Of a stretch of 64,000 bases of DNA, positions 45,245-56,019 are shown piece after piece. The stretch is from Salvia splendens. Taxonomy: Eukaryota > Streptophyta > Magnoliopsida > Lamiales > Lamiaceae. Numbering within the stretch: the first letter of the stretch is position 1; each line of letters begins with the position of its first letter. The position numbers were made by a program, and so were the translations under genes. The stretch lies in the NCBI RefSeq assembly GCF_004379255.2, contig NC_056038.1, forward strand, positions 31,608,061 to 31,672,060, written 5' to 3'. The notes under the pieces were generated by a model. That model was not told the DNA's origin. It saw nothing but the letters and a program-made list of their open reading frames with translations, and made no database searches.

Positions 45245-47315
45245 GGTGAGATTTAAGAATAACTCTGAAAACAACAAATTGCTGACGCGGCTGGCTGTCT
45301 CGATTAAAGAAAATATTATATTTAACCTTACTTAAATTATTTAATTCTGTCTGTTTCAGTTAATAATTTAATTGTGTTTAAAATAATTTCGTTGATAATT
45401 GATGGCTGCTCAAGACCCACCACGTGAATTGGCAAGGAAGCTTCTGATCGACGTCGTTACATCAACGTGGCATTTTGCCTCTATCTACTTTCGGGCAATC
45501 AACTTTAATACATGTCACAAAATTAGTATATTCATGATTAATTTATTACTCCTATTATTTTTTCAAAAATATAATCCAAAAAATCATAAACAGAATTATA
45601 CTCCACTATTTCATGAATGCATGTAATTAGATCGAAGTACTACTTATTTTGTGTAACACAGTAACACACGCACAAACTCTTTATTTAAAATCGAATATGT
45701 TAATTGAAATAAAATACTCTAGTACTACTAATTGAATTGTGGTTCATTTGTATGAATACGTGACAGAATTTTATAATTTAACTCCAATAACTAAATAACA
45801 TGAAAGTATCCAATAATATAATGGAGCTGGTTTGAAGATGATTATACAAGTTGCATAAAATTAGAGACAAGTAAGTAATTCATTAAAAGGAAAACTAATT
45901 GTTGTCTAAACAAGCAAGATCTCTTCATATAATACTACTATTAATTTATTTTAGGTGAAAAGAAAAACATAAAGATCTCTTCACTTCAGTTGGGGAGCAG
46001 CAAAATCAGCATGGGTGGGTGTTTGATTTGTCAATATTCGTCTCTTCTAGAATGTCATAATTTTTGTTTGACCTAAATTCCCTAATCCCAAATTTTATAC
46101 GATGATCTTCTAGAAAGGGAGTAAATGCAATGCCAGATCACATGCCCCAAGATGTACCAAAGTCTTAACAAAACATCAGAAAATTTAAATAATGTCCCCA
46201 ACATATTTTAAAATTAATGGATGCAAAAGGAGGCATCAAATGCATATTTAAGTTATCCAAATAACTGAATAAGTATGTTAATGTCATACGTGTTGGGAGC
46301 TTTCTGATTATTAATTTTTTTAGGGGGGGGGGGGGAGATATACCTTTGTATTTTTGTTACTCATGATTTATCTAATTAGAATAATTCGTTCTTTCTTATT
46401 CAACTCACTTGTCACTATTGCCGCCGAATTATTTCTTGTGCATATATATAATTAGAAAATAAAAAAACACCTCTAAAACAAAAATTATCGACGCTCGTTA
46501 AAGTTAATTTAATTTGCCGAGTTTGGCAATAAATGCATTAATATGTTCCCATTAATCTCTTGACGTGTTGACGTGTTGTAATGGCTAGTTAAGATGTAAA
46601 TAAATGCACTCGCTTCTTTTCTTATTTTGTTATATTATAACAGAAGATTAAAATTTCATAAATATATTTTATGCATATTAATTACTCCAGTACCTAAGAA
46701 ATTAGTTAATAGAAGTAGTGACTAAGTTTTAGTCCTCGATCTAGCCCACAGACATACATTCATAAAAAATTCAAATCAAATTGTTAAGACCTCAATTGAT
46801 TAGCCAAAACCTTATATATATACGTAATTAGTAATTACGCATAGACTCGATTCTATTCTTGATTGGGACTCCAGACTATATTAATTTCCGTTCTAGGAAC
46901 AAATTACAGAAAATAAATAAAAAAAAGTGAGATTTGACTTGAGGTAGTATTAAAGATTAATTAAATTAAATTAAATTTGTTAGTAGGTAGGTCATAAAAG
47001 TTGATTGCAACCTCTCTGACTCGGACATTAGGATAGAATAATAAAGCAATCTTCTTCTAGAAGGCCGCCTAGATGTTTAACAATAAAATTGAGTACGATT
47101 TAAGTCAAACAATTTTAATTAAGTGTTGGTGCATGCTAACTCAAGCTTTGTATTTTAAAAAAAAAACGTTTAATGATATATCAATGTTACTTAATCGATA
47201 TTTAGGCTCAGATCCACATCCCAAAACATAAAATTGATTATTGACAAATTTTGAAGGTGGTCAGTCCTACTCCTATCGTATTGTCAATTTTATTATAAAA
47301 ATGCATACAATTGCA
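45245..47315. other. AT-rich intergenic DNA
   Basis: No gene was recognised. A run of 13 G occurs at 46323-46335. Confidence 0.45.
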
Positions 47316-47323
47316 TTTTGAGC

Positions 47324-48218
47324 CAATGGCGGATCTAGGTGGGGTGGAAGGAGGTGAATGCACCTTCGTGTAGGGTTGACAATTTTTGGCACGACAACAT
47401 AACACGACACGAATCCACACAAAATTAATTGATTTGGGTCAACACTTATTGGGTTCGTGTCGTTATTCGGTCGGCACGTTAAGAACACGAAAATTTCGTA
47501 TCTTGTTCGTGTTACCCGTTAAGAAATTATATTATAATAATATTGATTTTTAATATTATTTTAGATACATAAATTTTGTGTTGTGTTCGTGTCGTGTCGT
47601 GTCGTCTTCGTGTTGTATTTTGTTGTTATGAAGTATGAATCTATTAATCTTATTATTCATCAAATTTCGTGTCGTGTTCGTGTCGTGTCGTGTTTATATT
47701 GGATTTTGTTGTTATGAAGTATGAATCTATTAATCAGATTTTAAGTTCCTAATCAGATTCAAGGTTTTATAATTTTTAAATCATGAGTAAGTTGTTATCT
47801 TGTTGTTATTATATTCTTACCGTGTTTTCAGGTCGTGTAGTTATAGTGTCGTTATCGTGTCGTGTCATGTTCGTGTTGTGTTGATCCAAGATGGTTTGTG
47901 TCGGGTTCATGTCGTGTTCGGGTTTGAGGGTAGCAGGTCGTGTTCGTGTTTGAGATTTTCTTAACGGGTCGTGTTCGTGGTTATCCTTATTGGGTTGTGT
48001 CCTTATCGTGTTGACACGATAACGACCCAACATGCACGATTTGTCACCCTACCTCCGTGTGACTAATTTCCCCTTATCCGGACGTAAAATTGACATATCT
48101 GTCCCTATGTTTGTCCCGACGTCGCCCCAAAGATCCAAAAGAACAGTCATTTCCGCCCTAAACCAAGCTAGTACTATATGTTCCGCCCTCCTCAGTTTCC
48201 GAATCTTGGATCCGCCTG
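47324..48218. mobile_element. hAT-type MITE (GGCGGATC ends) interrupted by another MITE
   Basis: The left end CAATGGCGGATCTAG and the inverse of the right end, CAGGCGGATCCAAG, form imperfect terminal repeats. The 8-bp duplication TTTTGAGC is perfect (47316-47323, 48219-48226). Without the inner element at 47371-48051 and its duplication the MITE is only about 206 bp. Confidence 0.8.
47371..48051. mobile_element. hAT-type MITE with CGTGTCGTGTCG repeats, nested
   Basis: Starts TAGGGTTGACAATTTTTGG; the inverse of its end is TAGGGTGACAAATCGTG. The flanking 8 bp are CCTTCGTG (47363-47370) and CCTCCGTG (48052-48059), one base different. GTTCGTGTCGTGTCG motifs are repeated throughout. It shares ends and motifs with the element at 30079-30599 and lies inside an older MITE. 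Confidence 0.85.
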
Positions 48219-48226
48219 TTTTGAGC

Positions 48227-48514
48227 AGTTGATCGAGTCGTAACTTCATATACATGAGAAGTGTCATTTTATCATAAATATTACTACTAAGGTAAGGTAA
48301 CTAAAATTGCATCGTAAGACAATTTAACAACTCATTTCACAAAGATCTTTCATATAAGGCCGTTTAATCATTATATGGAATTGAGGGGAGTTCTTTAAAA
48401 ACTTCACACATATGTGAGGAACACAAAGAGATGAATCATACGAAGAAAAATAAGTTACCTAATCATGTTAAATCCCAACAAGTTAGTGCAGTATATTATA
48501 AATTCATGCATGAA
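48227..48514. other. AT-rich flank of the PMD-MULE
   Basis: Weak inverted similarity to 55500-55600 may continue the terminal inverted repeats outward; I could not settle it. Confidence 0.35.
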
Positions 48515-48607
48515 ACTCGATGAGGGGCAAAATTCTATTTTTGTGAATGTATGTTAACTTAATTCCAATTTAATGAAGAGCAATAGATGAATTCCCGCAC
48601 AGTGAGT

Positions 48608-48813
48608 GACGCATAACATTTGTGCGTCGTTATTAATGAAACGCACAAATGTTATGCGTCTTTACTGAAAGACGCACAAATAATATGCGTCTATAAAAAA
48701 CGACGCATATAGATTATGCGTCGATAAACGACGCATAACTGTTATGCGTCGTTGCTAAAAGACGCACAATATATATGCGTCTTTCAGTAAAGACGTATAT
48801 TATTTGTGCGTCG
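48608..48813. repeat. left terminal array of GACGCATAA palindromes
   Basis: About seven units alternate GACGCATAAC/GACGCACAAA half-sites with their inverse GTTATGCGTC/TTTGTGCGTC, separated by 4-8 bases. Adjacent half-sites form hairpin-like palindromes. Confidence 0.85.
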
Positions 48814-49264
48814 TTAAATCGGGATTAAGAGGGCAGAATGCTCGTAATTGACAGACGACGCAGCGTGCAGCGAAGGAGGGGCGATTTCAGCGACGATTTC
48901 CGGCGATTTGAGGCGTTTTCCGACAGATTTCAACCAAATACCAAACATATTTCGGTAATTATTCATCCATTTGGCTACATAAATCAATAATTGCTGAAGT
49001 TATGGAGGTTTTCCCTAATTTAGTAAAGTTAGGGTTTATATGAAATTGCTCAATTTACGGACGATTTCTGTTAGTGTGTTGTTTATTTGTGTTGTTTTGT
49101 TGCGTATTTGTGTGTTTCACATGAATTTAGGGTCAATTGTAGAAGTAAGTGGTTCAATTGAAATTATATACACAAAGTGCAGAAAATAGATATATTCTTG
49201 TGCAAAAATGTGAAAATTTTAGTTATCTTATGCTATTATATGTTGGGTGAATGTTTTGAAGTAG

Positions 49265-51599
49265 ATGGCATCTGCAAGTTCTGAACAACAGTTATGTTAT
49301 GGACCTGAGGATCCATCCGTACTGTTTCATCAAAACGAACATATTTCAGCCTCATTGTTGGCGAATGGCACAACAAATGTGTTGAGAGTTCGTAGGACGG
49401 AGAGTAAGGTTTGGGCACTGCCAATACATGAAGATGTGATGCATTGGCTTGATGTTTGGGGGTTCAGAGGTGTGATTGAATGTGGAAGGCCAAGAAGGAT
49501 GGACAATGACCTAATAACTGCATTGATCGAGCGATGGAGGCCTGAGACCCACTGTTTCCACCTTCCAGTTGGTGAGGTAACCGTAACCTTACAGGATGTG
49601 CAAAACCTGTGGGGTTTGAGAGCAGCCGGTCGTGTTTTCACTGGCTGTGACTACCCTATTGGATATGAAGATTGGCCCAGCAAGTGTAGAGATGTGTTGG
49701 GATGGATACCTGACGCAGAAACAGAAACGAAGCACGGTGGGTTGTTGATGACGTCTCTGATCAACCAAGCGACTATGCCGTTGGGTGATGGGCTGCATGA
49801 GTATGCATACGTCCAAAGAGCACGTATACATGCTCTAATCTTGTTAGGGGGGCTTATTTTACCGGACACTACCGGGTGCAAGGTCCCCTTTATGTGGATA
49901 AATGCCTTTGACGATCCGGAAGACGTGGCTAATATCAGTTGGGGTAGTGCTGCTTTAGCATACCTGTATCATTATTTGTGCGAAGCTTCTGTAGGCAGAC
50001 AGAGAAGAGATGTGGGTGGCCCTATGGTTCTCTTGCAGCTGTGGGCGTGGGAAAGAATGCCTACATTGAGGCCAGCCTTCTTGATATCGCCTACGCACAC
50101 GCCGTATACCCCGTGTGGAGCCAAGTAATATTTTTTTTAAGTAACGTACTTAATTATGTATTTTTTTGGGTAACTTTTGATATGAATATTCCGTGTAGGT
50201 GGCACGGAGTTACTGAAATTGGAAATGCGCCCCAACATTCAGTAGCTCATTATCGTGATCAGTTATCATTGATTCGTCCGGGCCAGGTGAAATTTATTTT
50301 TGTTAGCTTAGCTAATGAATTAATCTAGTATGAAATTAATTGTGTGAATGATATTATGTTTTTGTAGTTTCTGTGGACACCATATACAGATTGTATCCTG
50401 CCCGATTACTGCATTGATTCGACCACATCCTACTTGTGCGACACATATTTGGTGTGCTGGTCATTTGTCGAGGCACACGAGGCTGGACGCGTTTGCCGAC
50501 AAATCAACCGCTACCAGCGTATTCCTCAGTATTGTGATAGGATGCTACATAATGCCGGACATCTGTCTAAAAGTCACCGCCGTGGGAGGAAGGGCGCCGA
50601 TTGGGCTAAGGTACATAAATTCTACATTGAAGAATGGGATTTGAGACACCACAGGTTCCAAGCAAATTTTGATCATGCCACGATGACCATGGATGGTAGC
50701 ATTCATCCGGGCTATATGGCGTGGTTCAATAGGATCACAGTGTCGTACCTAGTTCAACCTGCGACACAGTCAACGGTTGGGATGAACGAGTCAGCATCTT
50801 CTATGATGAAATTGGTATGTTATGTTTTTTTATATTATAATGTATTTAGTTTGAAGTTTGTATAGATTGATTGTAATGATTTTGTATTTGTGCTATCTAG
50901 GTCGAGACCATTCAGGGGATATGGCATTTGACCTCTGAACACGACACAGACCCTCGATTACGGCAGATTCGTGCAATGGCTGCTGAGGCGCTTCGTACGA
51001 CGGACCATACTGATGTGATGGAGTATCCAACATCGCAACGGCGAAATGTGGTCATGCCGCCACGCCCACTAACTTCTCTTCGTCATGGACTGCCGGGTGT
51101 CCGGACGGGAGGACACGGGATTACACGACAGCATAGGTTGTCGCAGCAGCAACCGCCGCAACCTGATTATGCGGTACCAGAGCCCTTGAGTCCGGAGCAC
51201 GATCCCCCAGGATGGTCTCAGTTGAGTGGTGCAAGCCACGAGCCCTCGCAATGGGGAGCACGGGCATCATGTGATTCGTTCTTTGGCGGTGGGTCTGATT
51301 GGGGTGCAACTCAACCAGGGCGTGATTCATACTTTCAAAATTATCAATTTGTTGATCCTGTGGGGGAAGAAGAGGGCGGGGAAGAAGAAGAAGAAGAAGA
51401 GGGCGGGGAAGAAGAAGAAGTCGGCGGGGAAGAAGAAGACGAAGTAATATTCCGACGAACGTCCGAGGGATCCTCACGACCAGCTATGAAGAGTTCATCA
51501 AGTGCGATTGGGAGGGCTATGCACAATGTATTAAGGGGATTGTCAACAAGGAAGAACAAAGGGAAAGCTCCGACAAAGTTCACGCCTTCATCTAGATAG
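49265..51599 (+). CDS. plant mobile domain (PMD) protein encoded by the MULE
   Basis: Four exons (49265-50124, 50199-50286, 50368-50814, 50901-51599) join in frame at GT-AG borders to 697 aa. The PMD core (~residues 40-420) shows KVWALPIHEDVMHWLDVWGF, IERWRPETHCFHLPVGE, VTLQDVQNLWGL, GRVFTG and later ALAYLYHYLCEA and QLWAWERMP. The tail is low complexity with a Glu/Gly run (~615-640) and a basic KNKGKAPTKF end that may be nuclear-directing. PMD proteins occur in plant transposons and as host genes (MAIN, MAIL1) that act in silencing and meristem maintenance. Here the gene takes the place of mudrB in a MuDR-like layout. Its role in transposition is unknown; an accessory or anti-silencing role is only a guess. 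Confidence 0.88.
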
Positions 51600-51825
51600 A
51601 TTTCGAATGTGATTCGTTCTTTCGGAATGTATGAAAGTAATTTGTTTTGAACAATTTTTGATGTGATGAAACAGGTTGTCATCTCACATATTTTCTATCC
51701 TGCAATTTTTGAACAATTTCGGTAATTCGTTCTTTGTGTCTATTGAAACCGGTTGTTATGAACATTTTAGATATGGTGGAATGAACAAGTATTATGATTT
51801 TTGACGCATAACAGGTATGAACAAT

Positions 51826-52016
51826 TTTCTGGAATCTACGGTGTGTTTCTTCATTCACTCGGTGACGCATAACAGTTATGCGTCGTTTCTGGGTGACGCA
51901 TAATTGTTATGCGTCGTTCGTTAGTGACGCATAATAATTATGCGTCGTTTGTTAGTGACGCATAACAGTTATGCGTCACCGAGTGAATGAAGAAACACAC
52001 TGTAGATTCCAGAAAC
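51826..52016. repeat. central inverted repeat with palindrome array between the convergent genes
   Basis: TTTCTGGAATCTAC at the left and its inverse GTAGATTCCAGAAA at the right frame GTGTGTTTCTTCATTCACTCGG and its inverse. Inside are four tandem units, each GACGCATAA..TTATGCGTC followed by a GTTTNTTAGT-like spacer. A fifth unit lies at ~52128-52147. The same half-site forms the terminal arrays. No flanking target duplication was seen, so it is probably part of the element and not a separate MITE. Confidence 0.85.
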
Positions 52017-52017
52017 T

Positions 52018-52070
52018 TCGCCCGAGCGGGCGATTTTGCGTTTATAAAACGCCCGGGCGGGCGATTTTGA
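52018..52070. repeat. GC-rich CGCCCG/CGGGCG palindromes beside the central array
   Basis: CGCCCGAGCGGGCGATTTT and CGCCCGGGCGGGCGATTTT occur 25 bases apart in AT-rich DNA, next to the 3' ends of both genes. Confidence 0.7.
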
Positions 52071-52324
52071 GCAATCCAATGACGATTTTGAAGTCGGATT
52101 GTGATTTTTGAGTCCAGAAACTTAGTGACGCATAACGATTATGCGTCACCGGGCGATTTTCGTAGCACACTGAGTCCACAAACTTGTGATTTTTTAACAT
52201 TTTTGAAAAATTGTCGACTAACATCTCACATATGTTGACACATACACATAGTACCTATTACATCAGCCTCAAACACAGATACATAAACATAGTAGTTTAT
52301 ACATAAACATAACATACCACGACT

Positions 52325-55018
52325 TTACTGAACGGCACCGGCCGAGCAATTTCTTCGGTCATGCCCCTCTATCCCGCAATTTCTGCAGCGGCGGGGAGCC
52401 CTCGGTTCATCTTCCTCCTGGACATCCATTTGATTAAGTATCCTCCTTCTTCTAACGCGGCCACGCGTTCTAGGAATCAACTGCTGAGGGGTGATGCACA
52501 ATTTCCATGAAGGTGCAACCCAATACTCTTCGTGTCTTGGTGCATCAAATGAAACTTGAGTATAGTACTGTGATCTCCATGTACCTAGGTAGTACTTCTC
52601 ATCTATGAGGTCCATCATAACATGACCTCTGTCTCTAGCAACCGCACAAGCATGCGAACAAGGGATTCTCCACATCTGCCACTTACCACAACTGCAACTC
52701 GATTCCAAATACCTGACTATTTGAACATTGTTGCCCTTTGACACTCCTTTTACGATTCTTCCTCGAGTTCGGACATGGTACTTCCCAACATCTCGGTCAA
52801 TGACAGTGACGTAATGTTTTCGCCCCTTTGAGTCATTCTTAGCAAGTTTGTCCCTCGCCCATGGGGTTAATTCACCTTCGGTGTGTTCGATTGTTGTCTT
52901 CTTCTCCACCCACCATTTCACCGTCCTCCAAAATGTCAAATCAACCAACGCTCTAATCGGCAACTCTCTCACACCCCTCAAGACGTTATTGTAGCACTCC
53001 GACATGTTTGTTGTGGCCACCCCCCACCTAAGTCCACCATCGTAGCACAGTGACCAACATTCTTTTGTAATCCTATTTAACATTCGAACCGCACCACTGT
53101 TGACATCATATAGTGCTCGACGTCTTCTGGCAAATTTACGTTCCTGAGAACTTACCCCCAACTTCCATATAATGGCCTTCACATTGGGACCCTTGTGCTT
53201 CTTCAACACATTTGCCCTAACATGAAGCAAACAAAATTTGTGGTGTATCTGCGGGGCCCTTGTCATGATTTCAGACTCCATTGCATTCAAGAGTCCTTTA
53301 TGCCTATCTGATATAATGCACACCTCCCGCTCGTATTTCACCACATGAGTTCTGACATGATCCATAAACCACGACCAACTGTCATTGGTTTCTTCATCCA
53401 CCACCGCATATGCAATAGGCAAGCATGTCTTGTTAGCATCAAAACCACAAGCAACAAGCAACTTACCTTTAAATCTTCCTCGGAGGTGAGTCCCGTCAAC
53501 TGTTAAAACCGGTGCGGCCTTCTGGAACGCATGTATTGCAGGCCCAAATGCCCAGAAAACATAGTTGAACACCATTGTACGCCTCTGACTCAACAGATCG
53601 TTATGCTTCCACTCAACAATTGTGCCCATATTCTGTGACTGGAGTTCAAACATGTAGCTTGGCAACTGCCTAAACGATTCCTCCCATCCACCGTATACAA
53701 ACTCTATAGCCTTTCTCTTTGCATACCACGCCTTCTTATAACTGATTAACACACCAAATCTGTCTTGAACATCAGCTATTATGGAGAAGACCTTGAAATC
53801 GGCACATTGTCGCACATGATGTCGAATCAACAGAGCTATCATTGGGGATGAAAAGTTAGCATGATCTCTATTAGCACGATGGCCTATACAAGTATGTCGA
53901 TTCTTCCACTTCCTAACTTCCCACATATCGTCATGCGACCTTTGTGTAACCGAAACCTCCCACTTACATTCCCTCGCCTTTTCAGCGTCGGTGGTGCTGA
54001 TGATGCCTGCCCCTGTTACTGTCGTTCCTGCTGGAAATTTGCATACAGCATGCCACCTTCTTAGTTTGCTCTCGACAACCTTAAACTGTTTTTCATTCCA
54101 CAAACTCCACATAGTAATAGCAGTCTTCACGTGTAGCTTGGAATCGAATTTTGTTCCCAACACAATCCGATGCGGCTCATTCTCATTCCAATACAAAAGG
54201 CTGTGTTCATTACCACCCACATCATCCGATACTCCAGAAGGACGACTTGGTAATTCACGAAAGAATCTAAACCCACTAGGATTGTATTCCGGAAGTGGTT
54301 GTTCACCTTGCATAACAGGTTTACATGGTACTATCTCATCATCAGAACTAGCACCGACATCATCAGCACCATCACCATCACTGAGATCGGGGTCTGCCTC
54401 TGTCTCAGATAGTGGCCTTGGCTCAGCAAGATCATCTGCAGCATCGACCTCATCATTCAATCCAACCCCAACATCAGCAACATCTACAACATCTACAACA
54501 TCTCGCTGCTCATTCATACTACGATCAAAGCTCATTTGGTCCACCCTCGCAGATGAACCAATACCACAGTCAAAACTCATTTGTTCAAACCTCGCAGATG
54601 CTCCAATACCATAATCAACAACTGGTGGGATTTCTTCACTCCTCACAGGTGAATACTCAACAAATAATTCAATACACCCACTTGAATTTTGAGCATTGTT
54701 GAACATAAACATTACACTATCATCATTGCGAATCACAGAACATGTATAACTCATACCGGAACCATAGACTATACATTGTCTCCATAATAATTCAATTGTG
54801 TGTTGGTTCATATCTATTCCCATTGCATCACAAATCATTGCTACCAACTCATAATAGGAAACACCTGAATTTAATATAATGGAGCTCCTCGCACGAGGTG
54901 GGTCATAACCAATACCCATATGTGGTAGTTGAACTACTCTACCACCCCAATACAAACTCACAAATACTTGCATGATTTCTGCATCAAAAACGTATAAACC
55001 AACGACAATTAAGGACAT
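52325..55018 (-). CDS. Mutator-like (MURA/MuDR) transposase, intact
   Basis: An uninterrupted 897-aa frame. After an N-terminal region with acidic Asp/Val-rich linkers comes the MuDR N-terminal zinc-type domain (LYWNENEPHRIVLGTKFDSK...WHAVC...CKWEVSV..HTC, ~residues 275-390). The MULE catalytic domain follows with VLTVDGTHLRGRFKGKLL (first Asp, ~507) and CIISDRHKGLLNAM (second Asp, ~571). A SWIM zinc finger is at ~774-798 (CSCGKWQMWRIPCSHACAVA), and a C-terminal CCHC knuckle CRNCGIEGHDRRNC at ~881-894. It cuts and pastes Mutator-like DNA by binding terminal repeats. All expected domains are present and there are no stops, so it may be active. Its leader reads out of the right-hand inverted end. 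Confidence 0.95.
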   Translation of the reverse strand: MSLIVVGLYVFDAEIMQVFVSLYWGGRVVQLPHMGIGYDPPRARSSIILNSGVSYYELVAMICDAMGIDMNQHTIELLWRQCIVYGSGMSYTCSVIRNDDSVMFMFNNAQNSSGCIELFVEYSPVRSEEIPPVVDYGIGASARFEQMSFDCGIGSSARVDQMSFDRSMNEQRDVVDVVDVADVGVGLNDEVDAADDLAEPRPLSETEADPDLSDGDGADDVGASSDDEIVPCKPVMQGEQPLPEYNPSGFRFFRELPSRPSGVSDDVGGNEHSLLYWNENEPHRIVLGTKFDSKLHVKTAITMWSLWNEKQFKVVESKLRRWHAVCKFPAGTTVTGAGIISTTDAEKARECKWEVSVTQRSHDDMWEVRKWKNRHTCIGHRANRDHANFSSPMIALLIRHHVRQCADFKVFSIIADVQDRFGVLISYKKAWYAKRKAIEFVYGGWEESFRQLPSYMFELQSQNMGTIVEWKHNDLLSQRRTMVFNYVFWAFGPAIHAFQKAAPVLTVDGTHLRGRFKGKLLVACGFDANKTCLPIAYAVVDEETNDSWSWFMDHVRTHVVKYEREVCIISDRHKGLLNAMESEIMTRAPQIHHKFCLLHVRANVLKKHKGPNVKAIIWKLGVSSQERKFARRRRALYDVNSGAVRMLNRITKECWSLCYDGGLRWGVATTNMSECYNNVLRGVRELPIRALVDLTFWRTVKWWVEKKTTIEHTEGELTPWARDKLAKNDSKGRKHYVTVIDRDVGKYHVRTRGRIVKGVSKGNNVQIVRYLESSCSCGKWQMWRIPCSHACAVARDRGHVMMDLIDEKYYLGTWRSQYYTQVSFDAPRHEEYWVAPSWKLCITPQQLIPRTRGRVRRRRILNQMDVQEEDEPRAPRRCRNCGIEGHDRRNCSAGAVQ

Positions 55019-55250
55019 TTTTCCTACAAGCCCTAATTTGTATAAATTGGGTCAAACTAACAAATGAAAGCGCAATAAACATGAATAATGTCGAATGTAG
55101 CTAAATTGATTAACAAATTACCGGATCTTATGGAGAAATCGCCGGAAATCGCCTGAAAACGCCGGAAATCGCCGAGAGAGGAAATGAAAGTGTGTGAATG
55201 TTCGTTCTGTGATCTGTGTCTGCCTGGAGGGGGTTAAAACCCGACTTAAC

Positions 55251-55392
55251 GACGCATAATGTTTGTGCGTCGTTCAATAGCGACGCACAACCCTTATGCG
55301 TTGTTAAGCGACGCATAATCTTTGTGCGTCATTATTAAACGACGCATAAGGATTGTGCGTCATTAATAAACGACGCACAAACATTATGCGTC
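55251..55392. repeat. right terminal array of GACGCATAA palindromes
   Basis: About five units of GACGCATAA(T/G)/GACGCACAA half-sites with their inverses. It mirrors the left array but the spacing differs. Confidence 0.85.
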
Positions 55393-55636
55393 ACCCCCTC
55401 TAGTAGAATGAATCTATTCTCCTTCATTATTTTGGAATTCCATTAACTTCTTAGCACAAAAGAAGAAAGAGCTCCTCGATGAGGTTGATATATATCGGTA
55501 TCATGTACTTGCCCCCAAGAATGTTAGGGCAAACAAAATACGTGAAGATTAAAACAAAACTCCTTCATCTTCATTAAAAATTGAGAATCATAGGGGTCTC
55601 AAAGCTAACAAATTTTCACAAATTACGCCTATAGAG

Positions 55637-55926
55637 TGATACGTTTATTATTCATATCTTGCATTATTATTTAGTTGCATTATTTAGTTAGATATTTAGG
55701 GAGTGCATATCTTTTCCATATCTTTTGTCTTGCTCATTGTTATAAATATGGCTTATTCAATCAATGAAATAATAGATTTTGCTGTACTTATTTTATCATT
55801 TATTTTCTTTCTGCAAACCCTAGTTCGGATTTGATCCCTGGGAAAGCCCGTGACGTCCATTGTTATCTTCTCGCCGTCGATCTCTCGTCGACGTCGAAAC
55901 CTTGTTAGGGGAGAATACCCTTAACA
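55637..55926 (+). mobile_element. 5' LTR of an incomplete LTR retrotransposon
   Basis: Starts TGATACGTTTATTATTC, has TTATAAATATGGC (TATA, ~55740), a GC-rich end and finishes GAATACCCTTAACA. ATTGGTGCTTTCATT follows directly and looks like a primer-binding site of Gypsy-type elements. No second copy of this LTR is in the window. Confidence 0.6.
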
Positions 55927-56019
55927 ATTGGTGCTTTCATTTCGTGTTCTCACCTTCCCCTTTACCGACAACATGTTTTGCAACTATGCCGGAGTTGAGC
56001 GCCGTACACAGCTCCTGGA

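Larger units (their letters stand above)
48515..55482. mobile_element. ~7-kb Mutator-like transposon with convergent PMD and transposase genes
   Basis: Two convergent genes, a plant-mobile-domain gene (+) and a MURA-type transposase (-), are enclosed by inverted end regions. Each end carries an array of GACGCATAA palindromes, followed inward by a shared leader motif (GATTTCCGGCGATTT / GGCGATTTCCGGCG) just before each gene. Outside the arrays the flanks still match when inverted, for example GTTAACTTAATTCCAATTTAATGAAG on the left (in two parts) against GTTAATGGAATTCC..TAATGAAGG on the right. The TIRs therefore reach at least 48515 and 55482. No 9-11 bp duplication could be fixed, so exact termini are uncertain. 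The transposase is intact; the element may be autonomous. Confidence 0.85.

Noticed and set aside
47809..48033. 74-aa Thr/Arg/Asn-rich frame
   Set aside because: Translation of CGTGTCGTGTCG MITE repeats.
49265..51599. PMD gene as an ordinary host MAIL1-type gene
   Set aside because: It lies between inverted palindrome arrays with a transposase gene and shares leader sequence with it.
51226..51682. Alternative frames in the PMD tail region
   Set aside because: Shadows of the Glu/Gly-rich fourth exon; the spliced reading keeps frame with the other exons.
48608..55392. Regularly spaced palindromic repeats as a CRISPR-like array
   Set aside because: The genome is a plant, units are adjacent palindromes with few-base spacers, and they coincide with transposon ends.
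48585..55420. AGATGAAT/AGAATGAAT as the target duplication of the PMD-MULE
   Set aside because: The two flanks differ by an indel, and inverted similarity continues outside them, so they lie within the terminal repeats.
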